Shown in pieces: positions 43,033 through 51,052 of a stretch of 64,000 bases of DNA. The stretch lies in contig CAZARU010000008.1 of assembly GCA_964487605.1 (NCBI GenBank), forward strand, positions 45,051-109,050, in the 5' to 3' direction. The stretch's first letter is position 1. Each line of letters opens with the position of its first letter. This DNA comes from JAJDAH01 sp964487605. GTDB taxonomy: Bacteria > Myxococcota_A > Polyangia > Polyangiales > Polyangiaceae. The notes below the pieces were generated by a model, which searched no databases, had not been told where the DNA came from, and saw nothing but the letters and a program-made list of their open reading frames with translations. Position numbers and translations under genes: made by a program.

Positions 43033-44502
43033 CTAGATACCAAAATCTTTCTTGGGGGGCTTCGGGACCGCGGGCGCCTTCGGGACTGCGGGCTTGGGAG
43101 CGGCGGGTACGGGGGCCACGGGCACCTGCACGGCCGGCGGCTTCGGTGGGGCGGCGACACGTGGCACCGCGACGGGGGGCACCCTCCCGACGGGGTGCGG
43201 CACCGGCGCAGGGCTCATCTCCGCCGGAGCCGGCGCCGGAGGAACGTCCGGCGCGGAAGAAGCGGGGCTCGGCGGCTCGGAAGGCGTCGAGGATGACGTC
43301 GCAGAGACCGATGGTGGCGGCTCCTCCGAAGCGCTCGACGCCGTCGCAGAGTCAGCGCGCGTGACGTCGCGATCGGTCCAGAGGAGCGCCGCCGCTCCCC
43401 CGAGACCGACCAGGAGCGCCCCCGCCCCGAGCGCGAACACGACGCCACGCCCCTGCTTCTGACCCGCACCCACGAAGGTGCGCGACGTGGGGCTCGGTGT
43501 GAGCGCGGAGAGCGTGCCCTGAGCCAAGCCGGCAGAGCGCTCCGTCGGACCGCTGCTCGAAGGCGGTGGCGGCGTGGCCGGTCCACCCTCGGGCGCCGGC
43601 GGGTGGTCGCTCGGCAGCGGCACGTTGGTGGCGACGGCAGACAGGGCGGCCGTGTCGTTCAGGCCGAGCGCCGGACCAAGCGCGTCCACCAGCTGGCGCG
43701 CCGTGCCGAAACGGTCGTCCGGATCCTTGGCGGCTGCCTTCTGCCACCATCCGTCGATGCCAGGCGGCAGGTTCGCGACGCGTGTCGTGGGGAGCACGGC
43801 CTCGTTGAACATGATCTGAACCAGCAGATCGCCGAACGCCTCGCTCTGGAAGGGGAGTGACCCCGTGAGGCACTCGTAGACGATCACCGCGAGGGACCAC
43901 AGGTCGGAGCGGTGATCGACCGCCTTCGTGCCGCGCGTCTGCTCCGGGCTCATGTAGAACGGGGTACCGAGCAGCGCGCCCGTCTTCGTCGAGCTGTCCC
44001 CCAGCTTCTTCGTGCGCTTCGCGATGCCGAAGTCGAGGATCTTCGCGATGGCGCCGTCGGCGTCCTTGGCGAGAAAGACGTTCTCCGGCTTCAGATCGCG
44101 GTGCACGATCCCGAGGTCGTGGGCCTTCTGCAGGGCTCTGGCGACCTGACTGACGACGGTGAAGACTTCCGCCGGCTCGAGCCGCCCCTTCCGGTGGAGC
44201 CGTCGCGAGAGATCCTCGCCCTCGAGGTACTCCATCGCGATGTACGGGGTGCGCTCCCAGGTGCCGTAGTCGAGGATCTGCACCACGTGGGGGCTCTTGA
44301 TCTGTGCCGCCGCGCGCGCCTCGCGCTGGAAGCGCGCCACGGACTCCGCCTCTTCGGCGGACTCCCCGATGATGAACTTCACCGCACAGGGCACGTCGAG
44401 GGAGACGTGGTCGGCCAACCAGACGGCGCCCATGCCGCCGCGTCCGAGCTCGCGGCGAAGCTTGAAACGCCCCGCGACGACCACGCCCTCGGCTAGCTGC
44501 AC
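43033..44502 (-). CDS. Membrane-anchored Ser/Thr protein kinase
   Basis: 489 residues. Catalytic core: LGRGGMGAVWLA near 19-30, CAVK with Lys 42, HRDLKPEN at 134-141, DFGIAK at 157-162, GTPFYMSPEQ at 179-188. All active-site residues are intact. A Pro/Ser/Thr-rich linker leads to one transmembrane segment at about 352-375, and the external tail is about 110 residues of Pro/Ala/Val repeats ending PPKKDFGI, a low-complexity stalk with no globular sensor. It is the first gene of a four-gene unit with the PEGA/TPR-like protein, the Cys-repeat protein and the DUF4126-like protein. Confidence 0.95.
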   Translation of the reverse strand: MQLAEGVVVAGRFKLRRELGRGGMGAVWLADHVSLDVPCAVKFIIGESAEEAESVARFQREARAAAQIKSPHVVQILDYGTWERTPYIAMEYLEGEDLSRRLHRKGRLEPAEVFTVVSQVARALQKAHDLGIVHRDLKPENVFLAKDADGAIAKILDFGIAKRTKKLGDSSTKTGALLGTPFYMSPEQTRGTKAVDHRSDLWSLAVIVYECLTGSLPFQSEAFGDLLVQIMFNEAVLPTTRVANLPPGIDGWWQKAAAKDPDDRFGTARQLVDALGPALGLNDTAALSAVATNVPLPSDHPPAPEGGPATPPPPSSSGPTERSAGLAQGTLSALTPSPTSRTFVGAGQKQGRGVVFALGAGALLVGLGGAAALLWTDRDVTRADSATASSASEEPPPSVSATSSSTPSEPPSPASSAPDVPPAPAPAEMSPAPVPHPVGRVPPVAVPRVAAPPKPPAVQVPVAPVPAAPKPAVPKAPAVPKPPKKDFGI

Positions 44503-44654
44503 GGGGAGAACTCCGAAGCGCGCGAAGGAACGAGCACCAAGCCCATCAGGCTACCACCCGGCGCAGCCCTGGGCGAACCCACCGCTCGACGCGGCCTGGG
44601 CGCGCGGAGAGCGACGGGCCGATCCCGCCCCGACCGCGGGCGCCGGACCGCCCG

Positions 44655-45899
44655 TCAGGCGTCCGGGGCGGGGCCGGCCTTCGGCACGAGCCGACGAATG
44701 GTCATTCCCTGCACCAGGATCGAGAAGGCGACGATGGGATACGTCAGGGCGAGGATCACGTCGCGCTCCGGGCCCTTCGCGATGGAAAGCGCGAGCGCCA
44801 CGCTGATACCCCCGCGTAGCCCACCCCACACGAGGAGGCGCACGGTGTTCGGTGGCAGCACGCGAAACCGTCGGACGATGGCGACGGGCACCGCGACCAC
44901 GAGGAACCTCGCGGCGAGGGAGATGAGCAGCGCGACGGCGCTCGCCAGCAAGAGCAGCGGCGGCTCGTGGATCACCACGAGCTCGAGCCCGATGAGCACG
45001 AAGAGCACCGCGTTCAGCACCTCGTCGAGCAACTCCCAGAAGTCGTCCAGGCGCTCCCGCGTGTTCTCCGACATGGCGTGCGCCCGCGCGTAGGTGCCGA
45101 CCAGCAAGCCCGCGACGACGACGGCGATGGGGCCGGACACGTGCAGCGCCATCGCCAGCGAGTACGTCCCGCTCACCACGCCGAGGCTGATGAGGATCTC
45201 CACCTGGTAGACGTCGATCTGCCGCATGAGCAGGAATGCGGTCCCTCCGGCGAGAAGCCCCAAGAAGAGCCCGCCCCCGGCCTCCCAGGCCAGCAGCTTC
45301 ATCGCCTCCGCCACGGAGACGTCACCCGAGCCCGACGCCGCGCGCAGGAGCACCAGGAAGACGACGACCGCGACGCCGTCGTTGAAGAGGCTCTCTCCGG
45401 CGATCTTGATCTCGATGTCCTTCGGCGCGCCCGCCGACTTGAGAATGGAGAGGACCGCTATGGGGTCGGTCGGCGAGATGAGCGCGCCGAACACGAGGCA
45501 GTACGCCAGGGAGAGCGTGACGCCCAGGACAGCGAGCAACTGGTGCGTGGCGAGCCCGATGATGGCGGTCGTGACCACGACGCCCGCGGTCGCGAGCGTG
45601 GCGATGAGGGTCCGCTGCCGGCGCAGGTCGCTCAAATCGACGTGGAGCGCACCGGCGAAGAGCAGGAAGCTGAGCATGCCCTCGAGCAGCGCCTTGTCGA
45701 AGTCCACGCTCTCCAGGAAGCGCGCCACCGGACGATCGAGCGGCACGCCGACGCGCGCCAACCCCACGATCACCAGGGAGACGACGAGGCCCATCGCCAT
45801 CTGAGCGATCGTGCTCGGAAGCTTCAGGTAGCGCGCGTTCACGAACGCGAACAGGGCCGCGATGCTCAGGAGCACGGCGATGATGTCGAACAGGCTCAC
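44655..45899 (-). CDS. Cation:proton antiporter, CPA1/NhaP type
   Basis: 414 residues from a GTG at 45899 with GAGG upstream; upstream GTGs at 45920 and 45923 are alternatives that would overlap the MFS gene. About twelve membrane segments are visible. The CPA1 ion-site signatures SPTDPIAVLSILKSAG and GESLFNDGVAVVVF (Asn-Asp pair) and the WGGLRGGISVALALS segment are present. It should exchange Na+ or K+ for H+ across the inner membrane and contribute to pH or salt homeostasis. It starts 11 nt after the MFS stop, so it is probably co-transcribed with it. Confidence 0.92.
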   Translation of the reverse strand: MSLFDIIAVLLSIAALFAFVNARYLKLPSTIAQMAMGLVVSLVIVGLARVGVPLDRPVARFLESVDFDKALLEGMLSFLLFAGALHVDLSDLRRQRTLIATLATAGVVVTTAIIGLATHQLLAVLGVTLSLAYCLVFGALISPTDPIAVLSILKSAGAPKDIEIKIAGESLFNDGVAVVVFLVLLRAASGSGDVSVAEAMKLLAWEAGGGLFLGLLAGGTAFLLMRQIDVYQVEILISLGVVSGTYSLAMALHVSGPIAVVVAGLLVGTYARAHAMSENTRERLDDFWELLDEVLNAVLFVLIGLELVVIHEPPLLLLASAVALLISLAARFLVVAVPVAIVRRFRVLPPNTVRLLVWGGLRGGISVALALSIAKGPERDVILALTYPIVAFSILVQGMTIRRLVPKAGPAPDA

Positions 45900-45909
45900 G
45901 TCGGGCGCC

Positions 45910-47256
45910 TCAGTGTCCACCACCGGGGCTGATGCCGTCGATGTCCTCCAGCTCGCGCTGCTTGGTTTCGGGAAAGCCGAGAAGGACCGCGCCACCCACG
46001 ACGACCACCGCGGCGAGGTACGGCGTTACCCTCGCGAGGTCCCCCTCGCTCGCGCTGCTGAAGTAGAGCGCGAAGAGGCCCGTGGCCGCACCCAGCGTCT
46101 CGAGGACGTTGTAGAGGCCGCTGGCGGCGCTCCTCTGGGACGTCGGGAAGAGCTCGGTCGAGATGGCGCGGAGCACCACACGTCCGCCCTGAGCGCAGAA
46201 CAGGAAGGCCACCCACGCGAAGGGCATCAGCCAGGACGGACCACGGTAGAACGCCACAACGAAGATGGGAAAGAGCGCGAGCAGCCCGAACCCCACGAGA
46301 CGACGCCCGAAGCGATCGCCGAGTCTGCCGGCGACGACGTTGCCGATGATCCCGAGCGCCCCACCGACCGTGACCATGAGCGCGTACTGGCCGCCGCTCC
46401 AGCCGTGCACGTGCTGCGTGAAGTACCCCGTGAACTGGAACGCCGACACGAGCCCCACCGCGGGCACGAAGCCGGCGACGGCCACGCCGACGGCCCGCAT
46501 GGGAAACGTCCGGGCGAGCGCCACGAGCGGCTCGATCCACGCCAGCCAGGCGCTGGCCGCGGGCGCGGTGCGACTCGCCATGTACTCGTCGAACCGGCGG
46601 GTCTCCTGCACGGCGCGAGCGAAGATCGGATACGCCAGGACCGGGATCAGACCGACCACGTAGAGCCAGCGCCAGCTCAGGCCGCGGCCTTCGAGGATTC
46701 CGAAGAGCACGACGCCCAGGCCGTGGCCCATGGAGCCCAGGGCGCCCAGCATCCCCATGCCCCAGCCGCGATGGAGCGCGGGCAGCTCCTCCGTCACCAT
46801 CACGAACGCGACCGCCGCGCCCGCGACGAAGAACGTCCGCGCGATCATCTGCACGGCGACGAACTGCGCCGGCGACTGCGCCAGCGCGGTCAGGAACGTG
46901 AAGATCCCGGTCAGGAACAGCGACGCGAGGAACAGGCTCCTGCGCCCGAACCTGTCCGCGAGCGGGATCACCAGGAACGCGGGGAGCGCGCCCAGGCGAA
47001 TGAGCCCGAGGTAGAGGCCGAAGTCCGTCTCGCGCATCCCGAGGTCCGCCGCGATGTGCTTGAGCGCGGCGTTCAGCATCGAGAGGTCGTATTCCTCGAT
47101 GAAGAGCGCGAGCGAGACCGCGCCGAGCAGCCGCAGGTGGTGGTCGGTGAGGCCCGTCGGCACCTGGCCGAGGAACGGCGGTATCCACCAGGGGTTCACG
47201 CCCCACACGGGGACGCGAGGGCGCGGGTCGGGCTCGTGGGCGGGTTTCGTCTCCAT
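45910..47256 (-). CDS. MFS transporter
   Basis: 448 residues from the ATG at 47256. Twelve hydrophobic segments; the loop 2-3 motif is PLADRFGRRSLF and the repeat in the second half is GRLGDRFGRRLVG, both standard for MFS. An N-terminal cytosolic stretch (PVWGVNPWWIPPFLGQVP) precedes the first helix, and a short Gln/Glu-rich tail (FPETKQRELEDID) follows the last, resembling the sugar/organic-acid porter subgroup. The substrate is not inferable. It is upstream of the NhaP-like antiporter and divergent from the thiolase-like gene. Confidence 0.9.
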   Translation of the reverse strand: METKPAHEPDPRPRVPVWGVNPWWIPPFLGQVPTGLTDHHLRLLGAVSLALFIEEYDLSMLNAALKHIAADLGMRETDFGLYLGLIRLGALPAFLVIPLADRFGRRSLFLASLFLTGIFTFLTALAQSPAQFVAVQMIARTFFVAGAAVAFVMVTEELPALHRGWGMGMLGALGSMGHGLGVVLFGILEGRGLSWRWLYVVGLIPVLAYPIFARAVQETRRFDEYMASRTAPAASAWLAWIEPLVALARTFPMRAVGVAVAGFVPAVGLVSAFQFTGYFTQHVHGWSGGQYALMVTVGGALGIIGNVVAGRLGDRFGRRLVGFGLLALFPIFVVAFYRGPSWLMPFAWVAFLFCAQGGRVVLRAISTELFPTSQRSAASGLYNVLETLGAATGLFALYFSSASEGDLARVTPYLAAVVVVGGAVLLGFPETKQRELEDIDGISPGGGH

Positions 47257-47364
47257 CGAGCAGGTTCCGCGGTCGGCCTCACATATCAGGTCGAGACCAC
47301 GACCCAAAGCCCGCCGCGCTCGGCGGCTGACCTCGGTCGCGCCATGGGCGTATCCTCCGCGCGA

Positions 47365-48552
47365 ATGGCAGCTCGTCCCTCGCTCCGCGGCGTCGCCGCC
47401 ATCGCCGGCGTCGCCGACATCGTGTCGCCGACGGGGCGCCTGGAAGGGACGCTCCCCGCGCTCGAAGCGCGCGCCGTTCGAGAGGCGCTCGACGACGCCG
47501 GGCTCGGGCTCCGCGACGTGGACGGTGTGTTCGTCGCACGGCGAGAGCCCATGGCCTCCCTCGACTTCGCCGAGCGCCTCGGCATTCGACCGCGCTGGAC
47601 GGACACGACCATGACGGGCGGCTCGAGCTTCGAGGTCCACGTGGAGCACGCCGCCGCGGCCATCGCCGCGGGCCTGTGTGAGGTGGCCGTCGTCGTCTAC
47701 GCGTCCACTCCCCTCGCGCCGGGCTCGTATCGACCCGGCCAGCGGCAGCACGAATGGAACGCCGCTCGACCGTCGCCGGTGTCCGAGTGGGAAGCTCCGT
47801 ACGGGCTTCCGCTCCCGATGGGCGCCTACGCTCTCGCCGCGACGAGGCACATGGCCCTCTTCGGTACGACCAGCGAGGATCTCGCGGAGATCGCGGTGTC
47901 GACGAGGCGCTGGGCGTCGATGAACCCGCGCGCGAAGCTCCGCGACCTCGTCACCGTGGACGACGTGCTGTCGTCGCCGCTCGTCTGCTCGCCGCTCCAC
48001 AAGCTGGACTGCTGCCTGGTCACGGACGGCGCCGGCGCGCTCGTCGTCACGAGCACCGAGCGCGCGCGGAGCCTGGCGCGCCCGGTGGTGCCGGTGCTCG
48101 GTGTGGGCACCGCGCACGCGCATCACGTCATCGGGGCCATGGAGGATCTCACGCGCACGCCGGGCGCCGACTCCGGGCCGGCCGCGTTCGCCATGGCCGG
48201 CATCTCGCCCGCCGACGTGGACGTGCTCGAGACCTACGACTCGTTCACGATCACCGTGCTGCTCTCCCTCGAGGACCTCGGCTTCTGCGCCAAGGGCGAG
48301 GGCGGTGCCTTCGTGCGCGGCCATCGCCTCGGGCCGGGGGGCGACCTGCCGACGAACACCAATGGCGGCGGCCTCGCGTACGCCCACCCGGGCATGTACG
48401 GGATCTTCCTGCTCGTGGAAGCCGTCCGGCAGCTCCGCGGAGAGTGCGGTGAGCGTCAAGTCGAGCGCCCGGAGATCGCCGTCGCGCACGGCACGGGCGG
48501 CTATCTCTCCTGCACGTCCACCGTCGTGCTCGGGACGGAGGCGACGCTGTGA
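47365..48552 (+). CDS. Thiolase-like protein (SCP2-thiolase/aldolase type)
   Basis: 395 residues from the ATG at 47365 (ATG at 47344 would add 7). The thiolase fold is clear: LRGVAAIAGVADI at the start, YDSFTITVLLSLEDLGFC near 290, TNTNGGGLAYAHPGM near 330 and HGTGGYLSCTS near 380. The nucleophilic-Cys position of thiolases appears as TGGSSFEVHVEHAAAAIAAG, without Cys. That is the pattern of thiolase-like aldolases such as steroid side-chain Ltp2, which also need a DUF35 partner. It overlaps a DUF35 gene (GTGA at 48549-48552), so the pair very probably forms one complex acting on an acyl-CoA. The reaction is inferred. Confidence 0.85.
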   Translation: MAARPSLRGVAAIAGVADIVSPTGRLEGTLPALEARAVREALDDAGLGLRDVDGVFVARREPMASLDFAERLGIRPRWTDTTMTGGSSFEVHVEHAAAAIAAGLCEVAVVVYASTPLAPGSYRPGQRQHEWNAARPSPVSEWEAPYGLPLPMGAYALAATRHMALFGTTSEDLAEIAVSTRRWASMNPRAKLRDLVTVDDVLSSPLVCSPLHKLDCCLVTDGAGALVVTSTERARSLARPVVPVLGVGTAHAHHVIGAMEDLTRTPGADSGPAAFAMAGISPADVDVLETYDSFTITVLLSLEDLGFCAKGEGGAFVRGHRLGPGGDLPTNTNGGGLAYAHPGMYGIFLLVEAVRQLRGECGERQVERPEIAVAHGTGGYLSCTSTVVLGTEATL

Positions 48553-48959
48553 CCGAGGCGTTTTTGCGCGGTGAAGTCCCGGAATCGGACGTCGCCGCCC
48601 CGTTCTGGCAGGCCACCCGCGAGCAGCGGCTCGTGCTCCAGTGGTGCGACGCGTGCGCGCGCCCCGTCCACTACCCGCGGGAAGCTTGCCCACGCTGCCT
48701 GGGTGACCGCCTCACGTGGCGGGCCGCGAGCGGCAACGGGACGGTCTACTCGGCGACCCTCGTGCACCGAGCGCCGTCCGCGGAGCTTCGAGCGCGCGTC
48801 CCGTACGTCGTGGCGCTGGTCGATCTCGACGAGGGCGCGCGACTCGTGACCAACGTGGTCGGAGCCGACGCCCTCACGGTCGCCGTGGGCGACCGCGTGA
48901 CCGTCGACTGGGAGCCGCTCGCCGACGGACGCTTCCTGCCCGTGTTCCGGCGAAGCTGA
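48549..48959 (+). CDS. DUF35 OB-fold protein with zinc ribbon
   Basis: 136 residues from a GTG that overlaps the thiolase-like stop. A zinc ribbon (LQWCDACARP at about 31-40, then EACPRCLGDRLTW) precedes an OB-fold (SGNGTVYSATLVHRAP, YVVALVDLDEGARLVTNV). DUF35 proteins are obligate partners of SCP2-type thiolases and of Ltp2-type aldolases, where they position the acyl-CoA. Length and zinc ligands are complete. Confidence 0.92.
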   Translation: MTEAFLRGEVPESDVAAPFWQATREQRLVLQWCDACARPVHYPREACPRCLGDRLTWRAASGNGTVYSATLVHRAPSAELRARVPYVVALVDLDEGARLVTNVVGADALTVAVGDRVTVDWEPLADGRFLPVFRRS

Positions 48960-48995
48960 CCCGACACCCGGCGGGCGGCGGCGCGCGCGCTTCGG

Positions 48996-49559
48996 TCAGC
49001 GCCAGCGCGTCTCTATTTCGCAGAAGTCGTCCCCGTCGCCACCCCCGGAGAGGATCCTCACGCGCGGAACCTGCACGCGAGCCTGTACCATGAACTCCTC
49101 GATGCAGCCGAACTGCTCGAGCCAGAGGTTGCGGTCGAACCCGGTGCAGCCGCTGTACAGCGTCCGCGCGTGACGCGGCGCGAGGCGCTCCACGATGCAG
49201 TCGGTGGGGCGAAAGTACGACTGGAAGAACCGGCTCGACTGGCGCTGCAGCGTCTCGACGCTGAGGATCCTGAACAGCAGCCGATGGACGCCGTTGATCT
49301 CGCGCCGGATCGACGCGCGCCCTATCTCCCTGGGAATCTGGATGTCGCCGCTCACGGTGACGCTGGCCGCGAACAGCTCGCGGTACCAGCGAATCGGATA
49401 CCAGCCGCTGGCGATGACCGATCCGAGCCCCAGCGCCTTCGAACTCTCGCTCGGCATGGCCTCGACGACGCGATCGAGGAACGCCTGTCCGCGGAGATCG
49501 ACCATCGCCCCCTGCACGCTGACGAACGTGGTGCCTCGCACCTCGACCTCGCCGGTCAC
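48996..49559 (-). CDS. Conserved hypothetical protein, possibly Myxococcota-restricted
   Basis: 187 residues if it starts at the GTG at 49559, which overlaps the preceding stop (GTGA at 49556-49559); an upstream ATG at 49586 would give 196. The sequence (FLDRVVEAMPSESSKALGLG, SGWYPIRWYRELFAASVTV, FRPTDCIVERLAPRHART) is mixed alpha/beta and recalls the Myxococcota-restricted TIGR02265/DUF2378-type proteins, but I am not sure. No active-site motif is visible. It is translationally coupled to the GNAT gene. Confidence 0.65.
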   Translation of the reverse strand: MTGEVEVRGTTFVSVQGAMVDLRGQAFLDRVVEAMPSESSKALGLGSVIASGWYPIRWYRELFAASVTVSGDIQIPREIGRASIRREINGVHRLLFRILSVETLQRQSSRFFQSYFRPTDCIVERLAPRHARTLYSGCTGFDRNLWLEQFGCIEEFMVQARVQVPRVRILSGGGDGDDFCEIETRWR

Positions 49560-50143
49560 GAGCGCGCATTCCTCCACATGAGCCACATGCGCACGCCGCC
49601 GCCCACGGCGACCTCGCGCCGCACCTCGAAGCCGTGCCGCCGGTAGAGCGTGAGGTTTCGCTCGTTCGAGCTCTCCAGGTAGGCGCCGAGCCCGTCACGA
49701 TCGGCCTGATCGAGGCCCGCGCGCAGGAGCGCCGCGCCGACTCCCTTTCCCTGATGTCTGGGGTGCACGCCCATGAGGTTCAAGTACCAGTGCGGCTCGG
49801 CGGGATGCCACGCCTGCATGCGCCGCATCACACCGAGGCCCCTTCGGAGGCGCCCGAGCCCCAGCATTGTCACGATCCGCGGCAGCAAGCGCAACTGCTC
49901 GCCCAGCCCGACGTGCCAGCGCCCCGGCGGCGCCCAGAGCGCCGCCCCGCGCGCGTCGGCGCACGCGAAGGCCCCGTCGAACGCCCGGTGCCGCTCGATG
50001 CTCGTGCGGAAGTACGTCTCCCACGCGCGCTTCCGGCGCGCTCCACCCCGAAACGCGTAGTTCATCACCGGATCGTCCTCGTACGCCTGCACGAGGGCGT
50101 CGAGGATCGCCGCGTCGAGCGCGGGTCGCGCAGCGACGATCAC
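49556..50143 (-). CDS. GNAT-family N-acetyltransferase
   Basis: 195 residues from a GTG at 50143. The acetyl-CoA site is LNLMGVHPRHQGKGVGAALL (Q-x-x-G-x-G) in the second half, followed by LESSNERNLTLYRRHGFEV (motif B). The N-terminal half carries ALWAPPGRWHVG as in a common small-molecule acetyltransferase subgroup. Acceptor unknown. It is preceded by a lipoprotein gene (12-nt gap) and overlaps the next gene. Confidence 0.9.
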   Translation of the reverse strand: MIVAARPALDAAILDALVQAYEDDPVMNYAFRGGARRKRAWETYFRTSIERHRAFDGAFACADARGAALWAPPGRWHVGLGEQLRLLPRIVTMLGLGRLRRGLGVMRRMQAWHPAEPHWYLNLMGVHPRHQGKGVGAALLRAGLDQADRDGLGAYLESSNERNLTLYRRHGFEVRREVAVGGGVRMWLMWRNARS

Positions 50144-50154
50144 CGGCGGGTCAC

Positions 50155-50973
50155 TCAGAAGTACTCCTTCGGGATGTCGGTGGCGAGCACCTTCGCGCCA
50201 GCCAGCTTCGCCGCCTGCTCCGCCTGACTCATCACCACCTGGTTGTGCAGCTTGAGGCCACCGCGCGTGAAGAACTTCGCGAAGCTGGACGTCTGCTCCT
50301 GATACAGGAAGACCTGCGTCAGCTTCGCGGCCTTCGGTACGCCCAGCCGGGACAGTTCGTTCGGCGTCGCGTCCGTGATCATGAACGTGGAGCTTCCGGC
50401 AATGGGCGAGCCGGTGAGGTAGCGGTACTCGAGCACGTACGGCTCACCCGGAGGTGGCGCCAGCTCCAGGCGCGCGATGATCCCGAAGTCGCTCGTCTCC
50501 TCGTTCTCGATTCGACACAAGAGGTCCTGGATGTCGTCGTCGTCCACGAGCTCGCCGAAGAGCTTCTTCCACTTCCCCGACAGCTCCTGCTTCACCGCGC
50601 CCTCCAGGCTGTAGCGGCCCTGAAACTTCTCTCCCGGAGTGAACGGCTTTCCCGCGTTCGCCGCCAGGCGGTCCACGCGAATGAGCCCGTAGCGACGCGC
50701 GGGATCACGCATGACGGAGTGAAACGCATCGGCCAGCGCCGCTGCGTCGGTCGAAACGAAGATCTCGTGGACGTCTCGCTTGATCGAGATCTCGTGCAGG
50801 GGCCGCAGCGGGAGCTCGGTCTTGGACTGCAGCGCCGCCTCCCAGCGGCTGCGCTGCTCCGCCTGGGCGCTGGTCGGGCAGCCGGTCCCGCAGCCGAGGC
50901 ACCCCGGAAGGGCCGTGGCCGACACCACCGCCGTGAAGAACACTGCCGCGCGAAGTGATGCGAGCCCCGTCAC
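50155..50973 (-). CDS. Lipoprotein of unknown function
   Basis: 272 residues from the GTG at 50973, chosen because it gives a clean lipoprotein signal (AAVFFTAVVSATALPGC, Cys about 25). The open frame reaches the ATG at 51054, whose CAT overlaps the ATG of the divergent FAD-oxidase gene, which makes that start unlikely. The mature protein has KLFGELVDDDDIQDLLC and LEYRYLTGSPIAGSSTFMI, but no recognisable domain. It is followed by the GNAT gene at 12 nt. Envelope location is inferred. Confidence 0.7.
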   Translation of the reverse strand: MTGLASLRAAVFFTAVVSATALPGCLGCGTGCPTSAQAEQRSRWEAALQSKTELPLRPLHEISIKRDVHEIFVSTDAAALADAFHSVMRDPARRYGLIRVDRLAANAGKPFTPGEKFQGRYSLEGAVKQELSGKWKKLFGELVDDDDIQDLLCRIENEETSDFGIIARLELAPPPGEPYVLEYRYLTGSPIAGSSTFMITDATPNELSRLGVPKAAKLTQVFLYQEQTSSFAKFFTRGGLKLHNQVVMSQAEQAAKLAGAKVLATDIPKEYF

Positions 50974-51052
50974 GGCGACGCAGCAAAGCACTCCCAGGCG
51001 CCGAATTCCACGCTCGTGTTCGCGCCGGGTGGGAGTAGTCTCGCGACGGCGC

